A DNA stretch of 11,665 bases from an uncultured Angelakisella sp. Lineage in GTDB: Bacteria; Bacillota; Clostridia; Oscillospirales; Ruminococcaceae. The notes under the pieces were generated by a model. It worked only from the letters and a program-made list of their open reading frames with translations. It had not been told where the DNA came from and ran no database searches. Location of the stretch: positions 1-11,665 of the forward strand of contig CANOCD010000017.1 of assembly GCA_947564495.1 (NCBI GenBank), in the 5' to 3' direction. Numbering within the stretch: the first letter of the stretch is position 1; every line of letters starts with the position of its first letter. Below, piece by piece: positions 1 through 6,997 of the stretch. Both the position numbers and the translations under genes were made by a program.

Positions 1-95
1 ACGAAAAAATACCCGCCCGCTCGGCGCACTGGGAGATCTTGAATAGGCTCTAAGATCAGGATGATGCCGCTTAGGATGACCTTCAGACTTTTCAT
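1..95 (-). CDS. 5' end of an unidentified small or truncated reading frame, running off the left edge
   Basis: Beyond cobT on the same strand an ATG at 95-93 opens a frame that stays open to the window edge (about 31 codons). An in-frame ATG lies one codon earlier at 98-96. A GGAGG SD at 101-105 sits 5 bases from the second ATG and only 2 from the first, so the second is preferred. The visible peptide begins MKSLKVILSGIILILEP: a basic start, then a short hydrophobic run (about residues 6-15), then a charged, proline-containing stretch. This could be a signal anchor or a small membrane protein, but the hydrophobic run is short for a full transmembrane helix. Base composition is clearly less GC-rich than the cob genes. 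I do not recognise the family. Whether it belongs to the cob operon is unknown; only 34 bases separate it from the cobT stop and I see no convincing terminator between them. Confidence 0.4.
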   Translation of the reverse strand, partial: MKSLKVILSGIILILEPIQDLPVRRAGGYFF

Positions 96-129
96 CATTG
101 CCTCCAAAAAACTCACAATGTGACCGCCC

Positions 130-1188
130 CTAGACCAGGGGCTTGTACTCCTCCACCTGGATGTCCCCGAAGGTGGGCATCCCCCGGTAGACGGCGGCGG
201 CCATGTCCAACAGGGGCATGAGGGCCACCGCCCCGGTGCCCTCCCCCAGGCAGAGGCCAGCCTGGACAGGGGGGACAAGGCGCAGTTCCCGGAGGATGCG
301 CTGGGTCCCCGGCTCCCCGGAACAGTGGCTGGGGATCATGGCGGCAAGGCACCTTGGGTTCAGCCGGGCCGCCGCCAGGGCAGCCGTGATGGAAATGAAG
401 CCGTCCAGGATCACCGGCACCCCGGCGGCGGAGGCCCCCAGGTAGAAGCCCGCCATGGCCGCCAGGTCGAAGCCCCCCACCTTGGCCAGGACATCGATGG
501 GATCGGCGGGGTCGGGGCGGTTTTTTTCGATGCCCTGGCGGATGGCCCGGGTCTTGCGGAGCAGCCCTTCGCTGGAAAGCCCCGCCCCCCGGCCGGTGAG
601 GGTCCCCGGGTCCTCCCCCAGGAGGACCGAGGCAACGGCGCTGCTGGTGGTGGTGTTGCCGATGCCCATCTCCCCGGCGGCCAAAAGGCGGTACCCCTTT
701 CCCGCCAGTTCCCGGGCCAGGTCGTGCCCCGCCCGGAGGGCGCCCTCCGCCTGGGCCCGGGTCATGGCGGGGCCCAGGGTAAAGTCGGCGGTGCCATCCC
801 CCTGGCGGCGGTCCAGGATGCCGGGGCAGGCGGGCTTTCTCGCCATCCCCACGTCCACGGGGAACACCTCCGCCCCGGCCAGGGCCGCCATCTTGCAGAC
901 GCTGGCCTCCCCCCGGGTCATGTTTTCCGCCACGATGGCGGTGACCTCCTGGCCGGTCTGGGTGACCCCCTGGGCCACCACCCCGTTGTCGGCGCAGAAC
1001 ACCGCCACCGCCCGGGGGGTCAGGAGGCAGTCGGTGGTCCCGGTGACGGCGCAGATCTTGACGATGGCGTCCTCCAGAAGGCCCAGGCCGTGGAGGGGCT
1101 TGGCGATGGCGTCCCACCGCCGCTCCGCCCCCCGGGCGGCGGCCTCATCCGGCAGGCGGCAGCTTTGGATCAGTTCGCTGATGGTCAT
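130..1188 (-). CDS. cobT: Nicotinate-nucleotide--dimethylbenzimidazole phosphoribosyltransferase (CobT)
   Basis: CobT is cytoplasmic and transfers phosphoribose from nicotinate mononucleotide to a lower-ligand base (classically 5,6-dimethylbenzimidazole), giving the alpha-ribazole phosphate used in nucleotide-loop assembly. The 352-residue product has the usual family length. Visible family features are CADNGVVAQGV (65-75, base-binding region), GEMGIGNTTTSSA (172-184, phosphate/ribose-binding loop) and GEGTGA near the C-terminus, in which E316 aligns with the catalytic glutamate of characterised CobT. The ATG at 1188-1186 follows the cbiA TGA after one base, and an AAGGAA SD lies just upstream inside cbiA. 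It is the last recognisable cob gene of the run. No benzimidazole-synthesis gene (bza or bluB) is in view, so the base may be scavenged or made elsewhere; that is inference. The family call is firm; the preferred base is not readable. Confidence 0.96.
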   Translation of the reverse strand: MTISELIQSCRLPDEAAARGAERRWDAIAKPLHGLGLLEDAIVKICAVTGTTDCLLTPRAVAVFCADNGVVAQGVTQTGQEVTAIVAENMTRGEASVCKMAALAGAEVFPVDVGMARKPACPGILDRRQGDGTADFTLGPAMTRAQAEGALRAGHDLARELAGKGYRLLAAGEMGIGNTTTSSAVASVLLGEDPGTLTGRGAGLSSEGLLRKTRAIRQGIEKNRPDPADPIDVLAKVGGFDLAAMAGFYLGASAAGVPVILDGFISITAALAAARLNPRCLAAMIPSHCSGEPGTQRILRELRLVPPVQAGLCLGEGTGAVALMPLLDMAAAVYRGMPTFGDIQVEEYKPLV

Positions 1189-1189
1189 G

Positions 1190-2611
1190 TCACGTTCCTT
1201 CTTCCCGCTGATACTCCATACATTTGCTTAGAAATCGCCGGACCAGACCCGGCCTCCCTCCGAAGTGGAAGTGGGGGAACCCGGCGTAGAGGGTCCCGGT
1301 CTGCCAGCCCCCGGGCCAGTTCCGCCCGTCCCGCTTCCGGAAGCGAAGGCCCTCCCCCTCCCGGTCGCTTTGCCAGTAGTGGAAGGAGTGGGCGGGGAGG
1401 CTTTCCCCGGCGTCCAGGAGGAGGCCGGTTTCCCGGGCCGTCAACAGCCCGTAGCCGAACCGGCGGAGTTTCCCGGCGTTTCGGGCCCCTCCGGGGAGGA
1501 CCCCCGCCATGGGCCAGGGGTTCCCCTCCGGGTCGGAGAGGCTTTCGTTGAGGTAGAGGTAGCCCCCGCACTCGGCCACAGTGGGGAGTCCCCCCTGGAC
1601 CACTGCCCGGATGGCCGCCCTCATGGCCCGATTCCGGGAGAGGGCTTCAGCGAACAGCTCCGGGTAGCCGCCCCCCAGAAGGAGGCCCTTGGCTCCCCGG
1701 GGAAGGGCCTCGTCCTCCAGGGGGGAGAAGGGCAGGAGCTCCGCCCCGGCCTCCTCCAGCAGTTCCAGGGCGTCCCGGTAGTAGAAGGAGAAGGCCCGGT
1801 CCCGGGCGATGGCCACGGGGACGGGCTCCCCCTTGGGGACCGGGGGCGGGTCGGGGACCTCCAGGGGCGGGGCCTCCCGGGCCAGCTTTCCCAGGAGGTC
1901 CAGGTCGGCGTTTTCCCGGAGGGCGGCGGCCAGCCGGTCCACCTTCCCCCGGAGGTCCGGCAGGGCGTCGGGAGTCACCAGACCCAGGTGGCGGCTCTCC
2001 AGGCCGCAGTCCGCCAGGGGGGGCAGAAAGCCCAGGACGGGGAGACCCGTCTCCCGCTCCAAAATTTTTTTCATGGCGGGGTAGGAGGCGGGGGACAGCT
2101 GGTCCAGAAAGAGGGCGGCAATTCCGCTGTTCTTCCGCCGGGGGGCGGTCCCCTCCGGCAGGAGGCCGGCGGTCTCCCCGTAGGACATCAGCCCCCGGAC
2201 CTGGGCGGCGGCGGTGAGGGCGGACATCCCCCGGCACCGGAGGACCAGGACCACGGGGGTCTTGGTCACCTCCGCCAGATGCCAGCTCCCGGCCAGGGCG
2301 GTATCCCCACCAAGGCCGTCGTAAAAGCCCATGACCCCCTCCAGCACCCCAAGGGAGGCCCCCCGGCATCCCCGGGCAAGGGCGGCAAGGACGCCCGCCT
2401 CCGGCTGGAGGAAGAGGTCCAGGTTTCGGGCGGGGGCCCCGGTGACGGCGGTATGGAACATGGGGTCGATGTAATCCGGCCCGCACTTAAAGGCGGCGGG
2501 GCGTTCCCCGACAAGGGCCAGGGTCCGGAGAAGGGCGCAGGTGACGGTGGTCTTGCCGCTGCCGCTGGCCGGGGCGGCGATCATCACCCGGGGGGTGGTC
2601 AAGGAGCTCAT
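1190..2611 (-). CDS. cbiA: Cobyrinate a,c-diamide synthase (CbiA)
   Basis: CbiA uses ATP and glutamine to amidate the a and c acetate side chains of cobyrinate. The 473-residue product has the two expected parts. The N-terminal dethiobiotin-synthetase-like ATPase carries the P-loop APASGSGKTT (13-22) and the KCGPDYIDPMFH motif (42-53). The C-terminal class I glutamine amidotransferase-like domain carries LLGGGYPE (311-318), the nucleophile C348 in AECGGYLYL, and the late histidine region GFPHFHFGG (444-452). Length is normal. The ATG at 2611-2609 overlaps the cbiET stop as ATGA, with a GGAGG SD upstream, so translation is probably coupled. The class II homologue CobB acts on hydrogenobyrinate in aerobes; the anaerobic neighbours favour CbiA. 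It completes the amidation that follows the CbiC step, although cbiC itself is not in the window. Confidence 0.96.
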   Translation of the reverse strand: MSSLTTPRVMIAAPASGSGKTTVTCALLRTLALVGERPAAFKCGPDYIDPMFHTAVTGAPARNLDLFLQPEAGVLAALARGCRGASLGVLEGVMGFYDGLGGDTALAGSWHLAEVTKTPVVLVLRCRGMSALTAAAQVRGLMSYGETAGLLPEGTAPRRKNSGIAALFLDQLSPASYPAMKKILERETGLPVLGFLPPLADCGLESRHLGLVTPDALPDLRGKVDRLAAALRENADLDLLGKLAREAPPLEVPDPPPVPKGEPVPVAIARDRAFSFYYRDALELLEEAGAELLPFSPLEDEALPRGAKGLLLGGGYPELFAEALSRNRAMRAAIRAVVQGGLPTVAECGGYLYLNESLSDPEGNPWPMAGVLPGGARNAGKLRRFGYGLLTARETGLLLDAGESLPAHSFHYWQSDREGEGLRFRKRDGRNWPGGWQTGTLYAGFPHFHFGGRPGLVRRFLSKCMEYQREEGT

Positions 2612-3813
2612 GGCCTGCCCTCCCCGGAGAGGAGGAACACCGGGTCCTGGCCCTCCATCAGATGGTAGTTTCCCGCTTTTCTGGCCCGGGCCACGGCGAT
2701 CTGCACCGTCTCGGTCTCCCCAAAGGGGAGGCGGGCCAGGGCTGCGGCGGCCTGGGCCAGGGTCTCCAGGGTGACGGCGGCGATGACCACCCGGACCCGG
2801 GGGTTTTTCTCCAGGGCGGCCTCCAGGATGGCCTCCAGCTGACCGCCGCTGCCCCCCACAAAGACGGCCCGGGGGGCGGGCAGGCCCGCCAGGGCAGCGG
2901 GGGCCTCCCCCTGGATGACGGTGAGATTCCCCGCCCCGAACCGCCGGGCATTCCAGCGGATGAGGTCACAGGCTTCTTCCTTGCGCTCTATCGCATAGAC
3001 CCGGCCCTCCCGGGCCAGGAGGGCCATCCCCACCGAGACGCTCCCCGTCCCGGCCCCCACGTCCCACAGGGTATCCCCGGGGGCGATGCGGAGCTTGCCC
3101 AGGATGGCGGAGCGGACCTCCTCCTTGGTCATGGGGACCTCCCCTCGAAGGAACTCCCCGTCGGGGATGCCGAAGGGCCGGGCCGCGGCCCGCTCCCCTT
3201 GGACCAGCAGGACCGAAAGGGCCGGGAAGTCCCGCCCGGCCAGCTCCGCCGCCCTGCCGGTGACGACAGTCTCGTCGGGGTAGGAGAGGCGGGAGCCCGC
3301 CCAGACCCGGGCCTCCCCCTGGCCGCCCTGGGTCAGGGCGGCGCAGATACCCCCGGGGGACTGCTCCCCCCGGGGCCCGGTGAGGAAGAACACCGTGCCG
3401 TATTGGGCCACCAGCCCCGCCGGGTCGCAGGCCCTGCCGTGGGCGCTGGCGGGGTGGACCTCCTCCCAGGGGAGGTCCAGCCGGGCGCAGAAATACTGGA
3501 GGGAGGAGATGCCGCAGAAGGTCTCGGTCTCCATCCCCGCCTCCTGGAGAAGGGGCAGGAGCTTTCCGGCCCCGCTGTAAAAGCCGGTGTCCCCAGATAG
3601 GAGGACGGCGGCGTTTTCGGCCCCCTCCTCCCGGAGGAGGTCCAGGATCGCCCCGGGGGCGACGGCCTCCCGGCAGGTCTTTCCGCTGTCCAGGTAGGGC
3701 TCCAGCAGGCGCTTCGCCCCGACGAGCAGCCCCGCCCTTTGGATGGCCTCCCGGGCCTGCCCGGTGAGAAGGTCCGGGTTCCCCGGGCCCATGCCGACTA
3801 ATGCGACCTTCAC
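2608..3813 (-). CDS. cbiET: Fused cobalt-precorrin-7 C5-methyltransferase / cobalt-precorrin-6B C15-methyltransferase (decarboxylating), CbiE-CbiT
   Basis: This 401-residue protein joins two enzymes that are separate in many anaerobes. Residues 1 to about 205 are CbiE, a tetrapyrrole methylase with the start motif VGMGPGNPDLLT (6-17) and LLSGDTGFYSGAG (71-83). Residues about 225-401 are CbiT, a Rossmann methyltransferase with the SAM loop DVGAGTGSVS (251-260) and FVGGSGGQLEAIL (318-330), preceded by PMTKEEVRS. Together they methylate C-5 and C-15 and decarboxylate the C-12 acetate, which is the same domain order as CobL of the aerobic pathway. I chose the GTG at 3813-3811, one base after the cbiJ TAG, because an AAAGGAGG SD sits just upstream and the protein then starts directly in the CbiE beta-strand. 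A longer frame extends 32 codons upstream but lies inside cbiJ and has no homology-like sequence. CbiE-T with cobalt substrate is inferred from the cbi neighbours. Confidence 0.95.
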   Translation of the reverse strand: MKVALVGMGPGNPDLLTGQAREAIQRAGLLVGAKRLLEPYLDSGKTCREAVAPGAILDLLREEGAENAAVLLSGDTGFYSGAGKLLPLLQEAGMETETFCGISSLQYFCARLDLPWEEVHPASAHGRACDPAGLVAQYGTVFFLTGPRGEQSPGGICAALTQGGQGEARVWAGSRLSYPDETVVTGRAAELAGRDFPALSVLLVQGERAAARPFGIPDGEFLRGEVPMTKEEVRSAILGKLRIAPGDTLWDVGAGTGSVSVGMALLAREGRVYAIERKEEACDLIRWNARRFGAGNLTVIQGEAPAALAGLPAPRAVFVGGSGGQLEAILEAALEKNPRVRVVIAAVTLETLAQAAAALARLPFGETETVQIAVARARKAGNYHLMEGQDPVFLLSGEGRP

Positions 3814-3814
3814 G

Positions 3815-4573
3815 CTATCCCTCCTTTGACAAAATCCCGATGATCTCCTCCCGGGTGTAGTCCCGGCCCGGTTCCTCCGGGCGGCGGATGACCACCACCT
3901 GGACCCCACGTTCCCGGGCGGCGGAGAGCTTTTCCGGCATCCCCCCGGCCCGGCCCCCGTCCTTGGTGACCAGGACCGAGATGGAAAACTGCTCCATGAG
4001 GGCCAGGTTCAGCCGGTGGGAAAAGGGGCCCATCATGGCGATGATATGCCCCGGCGGGACGCCCTCCCGGCGGCAGGCCGCCAGGCTTTCCGCCACCGGC
4101 AGGACCCGGGGGTAGAGGCGGTCCAAAAGCCCCGGCTCCCGGCAGAAGGCCGGCAGTTCCTTGGCCCCGGTGGCCAGGAGGATGTTCCCGGGGATCGCCC
4201 CGCAGAGGCGGGCGGCTTCGGCGGCGTCCCCCGCCAGCAGGTAGCCGGGGAGGGGAGTCTCCTCCCGGCGGAGGCGGTAGCAGGGGAGGTAGGCCGCCTC
4301 GCAGGCCGCCCGGAGGTTCCAGGACGCCTCCCGGGCGTAGGGGTGGGTGGCGTCCACGGCGGCGAAGAAGCCCCCCTCCCGGAGAAAGGCGGTCATCTCC
4401 CCGGCGTCCATCCGCCCCGCCCGGACGTGAAGCTCCCCGGCGGCCTCCTGGAGCTCCCGCCCCAGCTCGGTGGCCACCGAGACCCAGACCTCCAGCCCCG
4501 CCTTTTCCAGGGCCAGGGCCAGCTCCCGCCCCTGGGCGGTGCCCCCGAAAAGGGCGACCCTCCGGGGGCTCAC
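3815..4573 (-). CDS. cbiJ: Cobalt-precorrin-6A reductase (CbiJ)
   Basis: CbiJ reduces the macrocycle of cobalt-precorrin-6A to 6B using a nicotinamide cofactor. The 252-residue product matches the usual length of the CbiJ/CobK family. Visible markers are the N-terminal glycine-rich nucleotide motif LFGGTAQGREL (8-18), VDATHPYAREAS (73-84), which is the best-known signature of this family, LLATGAKEL (132-140), MMGPFS (180-185) and the late LVTKDGG segment (201-207). The start is GTG at 4573-4571, overlapping the cbiH stop as GTGA, which implies coupled translation. The neighbours (cbiH upstream, cbiET downstream) encode steps close to its own in the pathway. The aerobic counterpart CobK has the same fold; the choice of CbiJ rests on the operon's CbiD and CbiG. 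Confidence 0.95.
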   Translation of the reverse strand: MSPRRVALFGGTAQGRELALALEKAGLEVWVSVATELGRELQEAAGELHVRAGRMDAGEMTAFLREGGFFAAVDATHPYAREASWNLRAACEAAYLPCYRLRREETPLPGYLLAGDAAEAARLCGAIPGNILLATGAKELPAFCREPGLLDRLYPRVLPVAESLAACRREGVPPGHIIAMMGPFSHRLNLALMEQFSISVLVTKDGGRAGGMPEKLSAARERGVQVVVIRRPEEPGRDYTREEIIGILSKEG

Positions 4574-5310
4574 AGGGCCCCCTTCTTTTCATACCCCCGG
4601 GGAGTGACCAGCCGCCCATGGATGACCTGGGTCCGGCTGTTGCCCACGAGGACGGTGGTGAACATATCCGCCCGTTGGCCGGGCAGCTCCCCCAGGGTGC
4701 AGAGCCAGCTTTCCTCCCCCTCCCGGGAGACGTTCCGGGCAAGGCCGCAGGGTGTTTCGGGGGGGAGGAGCTCCAACAGGACCTCCGCCGCCCGCCGGAG
4801 GGTGTCCGGGCGGCTCCGGCTGGCGGGGTTGTAGAGGCAGAGGACGAAGTCCCCCCCGGCCGCCGCCCGGAGCCGCCTTTCGATGGTCTCCCAGGGGGTG
4901 AGGGCGGTACTGAGGGAGACGGCGGCGAAGTCGTTGCCTAAGGGGGCCCCCAGGAGGGCGGCCCCGGCGGTGGCGGCGGTGACCCCGGGGATGATCTCAA
5001 CCTCCAGCCAGGGGCAGGGGGCGCAGAGCTGGAGGATCAGCCCCGCCATGCCGTAGACCCCGGCGTCCCCGGAGCAGACCACCGAGACGGTCCGGCCCTC
5101 CAGGGCCCGGTCCACGGCCAGGCGGCACCGGGCGACCTCGGTGGTCATCCCGCTGGCGACCAGCTCCTTTTCCGGGAACCGTTCCCGGATGAGGTCGATG
5201 TAGGCGGTGTAGCCGACGATGACCCCGCTCTCCCGAAGGGCGGCTTCCGCCCGGGGGGTGGTGTCCAAGGCCCCCCCGGGGCCAAGGCCGACGATGTACA
5301 GCTTACCCAT
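4570..5310 (-). CDS. cbiH: Cobalt-factor III C17-methyltransferase (CbiH)
   Basis: CbiH methylates C-17 and contracts the ring of cobalt-factor III, forming the delta-lactone later opened by CbiG. The 246-residue protein is a tetrapyrrole methylase with the SAM/substrate motifs VGLGPGG (7-13), CSGDAGVYGMAG (79-90), IPGVTAATAGAALLGAP (107-123) and LYNPASRSRP (159-168). The last two resemble the CobJ/CbiH subgroup. Length is typical of CbiH without the extra C-terminal ferredoxin or nitrite-reductase-like domain found in some homologues. The ATG at 5310-5308 lies 3 bases after the stop of the acetyltransferase gene. Its SD (GAAGGAG, 5319-5325) sits inside the last codons of that upstream gene. 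The stop overlaps the cbiJ start. Confidence 0.95.
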   Translation of the reverse strand: MGKLYIVGLGPGGALDTTPRAEAALRESGVIVGYTAYIDLIRERFPEKELVASGMTTEVARCRLAVDRALEGRTVSVVCSGDAGVYGMAGLILQLCAPCPWLEVEIIPGVTAATAGAALLGAPLGNDFAAVSLSTALTPWETIERRLRAAAGGDFVLCLYNPASRSRPDTLRRAAEVLLELLPPETPCGLARNVSREGEESWLCTLGELPGQRADMFTTVLVGNSRTQVIHGRLVTPRGYEKKGAL

Positions 5311-5313
5311 AGG

Positions 5314-5940
5314 TCACGCTCCTTCAAAGTTGTCGATCCCGGCCTGGAGAGCCTCTAGGAAAACGCCGGCGTGGTATCCGTCGCAGACGGCGTGATGGAC
5401 CTGGAGGGCCAGGGGCAGAAGGGTCTTCCCCTCCCGGGAAAACTTCTTCCCCATGGTAAAGACGGGGAGGAGGTAGTGCCCGTCGTCGTAGACGTTGATG
5501 TTGAAGCCGGTGAAGGCCGTCCAGGGGAGCATCGAGACGTCGAAGCAGTTTTCCGGCTTGCCCGGCTTGGGGGCAAAGGCGGCGGAGGTCCGGTACCGCT
5601 CCACGTCGGCAGTGTACCGGGCCAGGAACTCCCGATAGTCGGGGGAAAACTCGGTCCAGATGGCGGAAAAGTTCTTCCTCTCCCCGTTGAAGATGGTGTA
5701 GCTGGGGGTCATGGCGTCAAAGACGCCGGGGCCCCGGGGGGTCCGGGTGGTGCGAAACTCCGGGAAGCGGTCCACCGTGTCGGTGAGGAGCCAGAGCATG
5801 GCCGGGTAAAGGCGCTGGCCCTCCAACGGGGTGATGTCCAGCTCCACCGTCATGGACCAGGTGCAGACCACCTCGTTCATAAAGTGGAGATAAAATTCCC
5901 GGCGGTCCCAGCTTTCAAGGTCGATGAGACGGGGCGGCAT
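5314..5940 (-). CDS. CatA-type chloramphenicol O-acetyltransferase homologue embedded in the cobalamin operon
   Basis: CatA-family enzymes move acetyl from acetyl-CoA to the 3-hydroxyl of chloramphenicol, as cytoplasmic trimers. The 208-residue product is close to usual CAT length and colinear with clostridial CatP-like proteins as I recall them: a WDRREFYLHF start, CTWSMTVELDIT (26-37), LYPAMLW (44-50), PEFRT (60-64), PSYTIFNGE (79-87), FTGFNINV (143-150), LPVFTMGK (158-165) and the active-site block QVHHAVCDGYH (180-190). H183 corresponds to the catalytic histidine of the HHxxxDG signature and D187 to the partner aspartate. I chose ATG 5940-5938 because AAAGGAG (5949-5955) lies 8 bases upstream; a GTG three codons earlier would abut that SD. 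The gene overlaps the cbiG end by 26 bases and stops 3 bases before cbiH. Its GC content and codon use match the neighbours, so there is no sign of recent transfer. Family membership is firm. Whether chloramphenicol is the substrate, or whether it has any role in corrinoid metabolism, is unknown. Confidence 0.9.
   Translation of the reverse strand: MPPRLIDLESWDRREFYLHFMNEVVCTWSMTVELDITPLEGQRLYPAMLWLLTDTVDRFPEFRTTRTPRGPGVFDAMTPSYTIFNGERKNFSAIWTEFSPDYREFLARYTADVERYRTSAAFAPKPGKPENCFDVSMLPWTAFTGFNINVYDDGHYLLPVFTMGKKFSREGKTLLPLALQVHHAVCDGYHAGVFLEALQAGIDNFEGA
5319..5325 (-). promoter_or_regulatory. Ribosome binding site for cbiH, inside the acetyltransferase C-terminus
   Basis: GAAGGAG on the minus strand lies 8 bases before the cbiH ATG and encodes part of the last residues (EGA) of the upstream acetyltransferase. 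This means cbiH could keep its own initiation signal whatever precedes it. Confidence 0.7.
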
Positions 5941-6997
5941 GGGGTCCACTCCTTTCCAGTTTTAGGATCACTTCCCCGACGGCCACGGCGGCGGTGACGC
6001 CGTTTTGGGCGGTCTTATTCACCAGCAGGCGGGGGCTTTGGGACACAGCGGCCACGGCGGCTCGCTCGCAGACGTTGTCCACCCCGGTGACCTCCTGGAC
6101 AAAGGGGGAGGCGGTAAATTCCCCGGGCAGGGCGGCCAGGGTCGCCGGGGGAAAGGCTTTCAGGAGCCAACCCTGTTCCTCGCAGAAGGCCAGCAGGCCG
6201 GGCTCCCCCTCCTTCAGGGTGATGGTGGCCGCCCCCGCCACCGCCAGGGGGGAGAGGCCCCCGGCCTCCAGGGCGGCAAAAACGGCGGCGGCGATCTGCT
6301 CCTTCGTGGCCCCCTTCCGGCAGCCGATCCCCACCCAGAGGGCGGGGGGCAGGACCTTAAGGGCCTCCCCCTTCTCCCCGGCTTTCCAGGTGAACCAGAC
6401 CTTGGGGGAGACTTCCCCGGGGAGGTATCCCCTGGGCAGAGCCCCCCGGAGGGGGAAGTCGCTTTGGACCGTGACGGTCCGTCCCGCCAGGAGGGCGGCG
6501 GAGACCCCCTTGACCCGCTCCGGGTACTCCAGCCGCCAGCCGTTCCGGGCGGCCCAGTCGTCCAGGGCCAACAGGCCGGAGCGGTCGGTGGCGGTGGTGA
6601 CTACCGGGACCGCCCCGGTGAGGGCGGCCACCTCCTCCGCCAGACGGTTGGCCCCCCCGGCGTGGCCGGAGAGAAGGGCGACGGCGAAGGCCCCCGATTC
6701 GTCCACGGCGACCACGGCGGGGTCGGTGTGCTTGCTTTGGAGGAAAGGGGCCACCGCCCGGACGGCGATGCCGCAGGCCGAAACGAAAATGAGGCCGTCG
6801 GCCTCCCGGAAGGCGGCCTGGGTCCACCCGGCCAGGGTCTCCCGCTCCATGGCGGGGAGGGCGGGCTGGCCCTTCTCGTCGGCGAAGGGCCGGAAGGAGA
6901 CAGCCTTGCAGCTGTGGCCGTTCCGGGCAAGGCCATGGGCCAGCTCCCGGGCCAGAAGGGTCCCCCGGGGGGTAAAGGTGATGATGCGAAGGGTCAT
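5915..6997 (-). CDS. cbiG: Cobalt-precorrin-5A hydrolase (CbiG)
   Basis: CbiG opens the delta-lactone of cobalt-precorrin-5A and releases the two-carbon fragment as acetaldehyde. This reaction is specific to the anaerobic pathway. The 360-residue product shows the three-part family layout. The N-terminal region contains GLIFVSACGIAVRAVAP (68-84) and LLSGHAGGANRLAEEVA (108-124). A central linker domain covers roughly 145-215. The C-terminal CbiG domain starts at WVGIGCRKGAT (221-231) and includes VNKTAQNGVTAAVA (326-339). The ATG at 6997-6995 overlaps the cbiF stop as ATGA, with AAAGGAGGAG just upstream. The normal family end appears to be reached near residue 348. Residues 349-360 (RSGPHAAPSHRP) are encoded across the SD and first codons of the acetyltransferase gene in another frame and look like an acquired tail. 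Confidence 0.95.
   Translation of the reverse strand: MTLRIITFTPRGTLLARELAHGLARNGHSCKAVSFRPFADEKGQPALPAMERETLAGWTQAAFREADGLIFVSACGIAVRAVAPFLQSKHTDPAVVAVDESGAFAVALLSGHAGGANRLAEEVAALTGAVPVVTTATDRSGLLALDDWAARNGWRLEYPERVKGVSAALLAGRTVTVQSDFPLRGALPRGYLPGEVSPKVWFTWKAGEKGEALKVLPPALWVGIGCRKGATKEQIAAAVFAALEAGGLSPLAVAGAATITLKEGEPGLLAFCEEQGWLLKAFPPATLAALPGEFTASPFVQEVTGVDNVCERAAVAAVSQSPRLLVNKTAQNGVTAAVAVGEVILKLERSGPHAAPSHRP
5949..5955 (-). promoter_or_regulatory. Ribosome binding site that decides the acetyltransferase start
   Basis: AAAGGAG on the minus strand, inside the last codons of cbiG, lies 8 bases from ATG 5940-5938. An in-frame GTG at 5949-5947 overlaps the end of this SD and cannot be initiated from it, so the ATG is preferred. 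Confidence 0.75.

Noticed and set aside
103..124. Possible terminator after cobT (TCAC/GTGA hairpin followed by a T-run on the minus strand)
   Set aside because: The stem is only 4-5 AT-containing pairs with a 1-3 base loop, too weak to call, and the T-run overlaps the SD region of the next frame.
325..1551. Plus-strand open frame of about 408 codons across cobT and the end of cbiA
   Set aside because: The composition is low-complexity Gly/Pro/Arg, there is no SD or family motif, and both overlapped genes on the other strand are unmistakable.
1265..2668. Long plus-strand open frame opposite cbiA, about 467 codons
   Set aside because: It is antisense to a clear CbiA, rich in Gly/Pro/Gln with no motifs, and explained by the very high GC content, which makes stop codons rare in shadow frames.
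3814..3909. N-terminal extension of CbiE-CbiT by 32 codons
   Set aside because: It lies inside cbiJ in another frame and encodes an Arg/Ser-rich peptide, whereas the internal GTG has AAAGGAGG upstream and begins at the family's first beta-strand.
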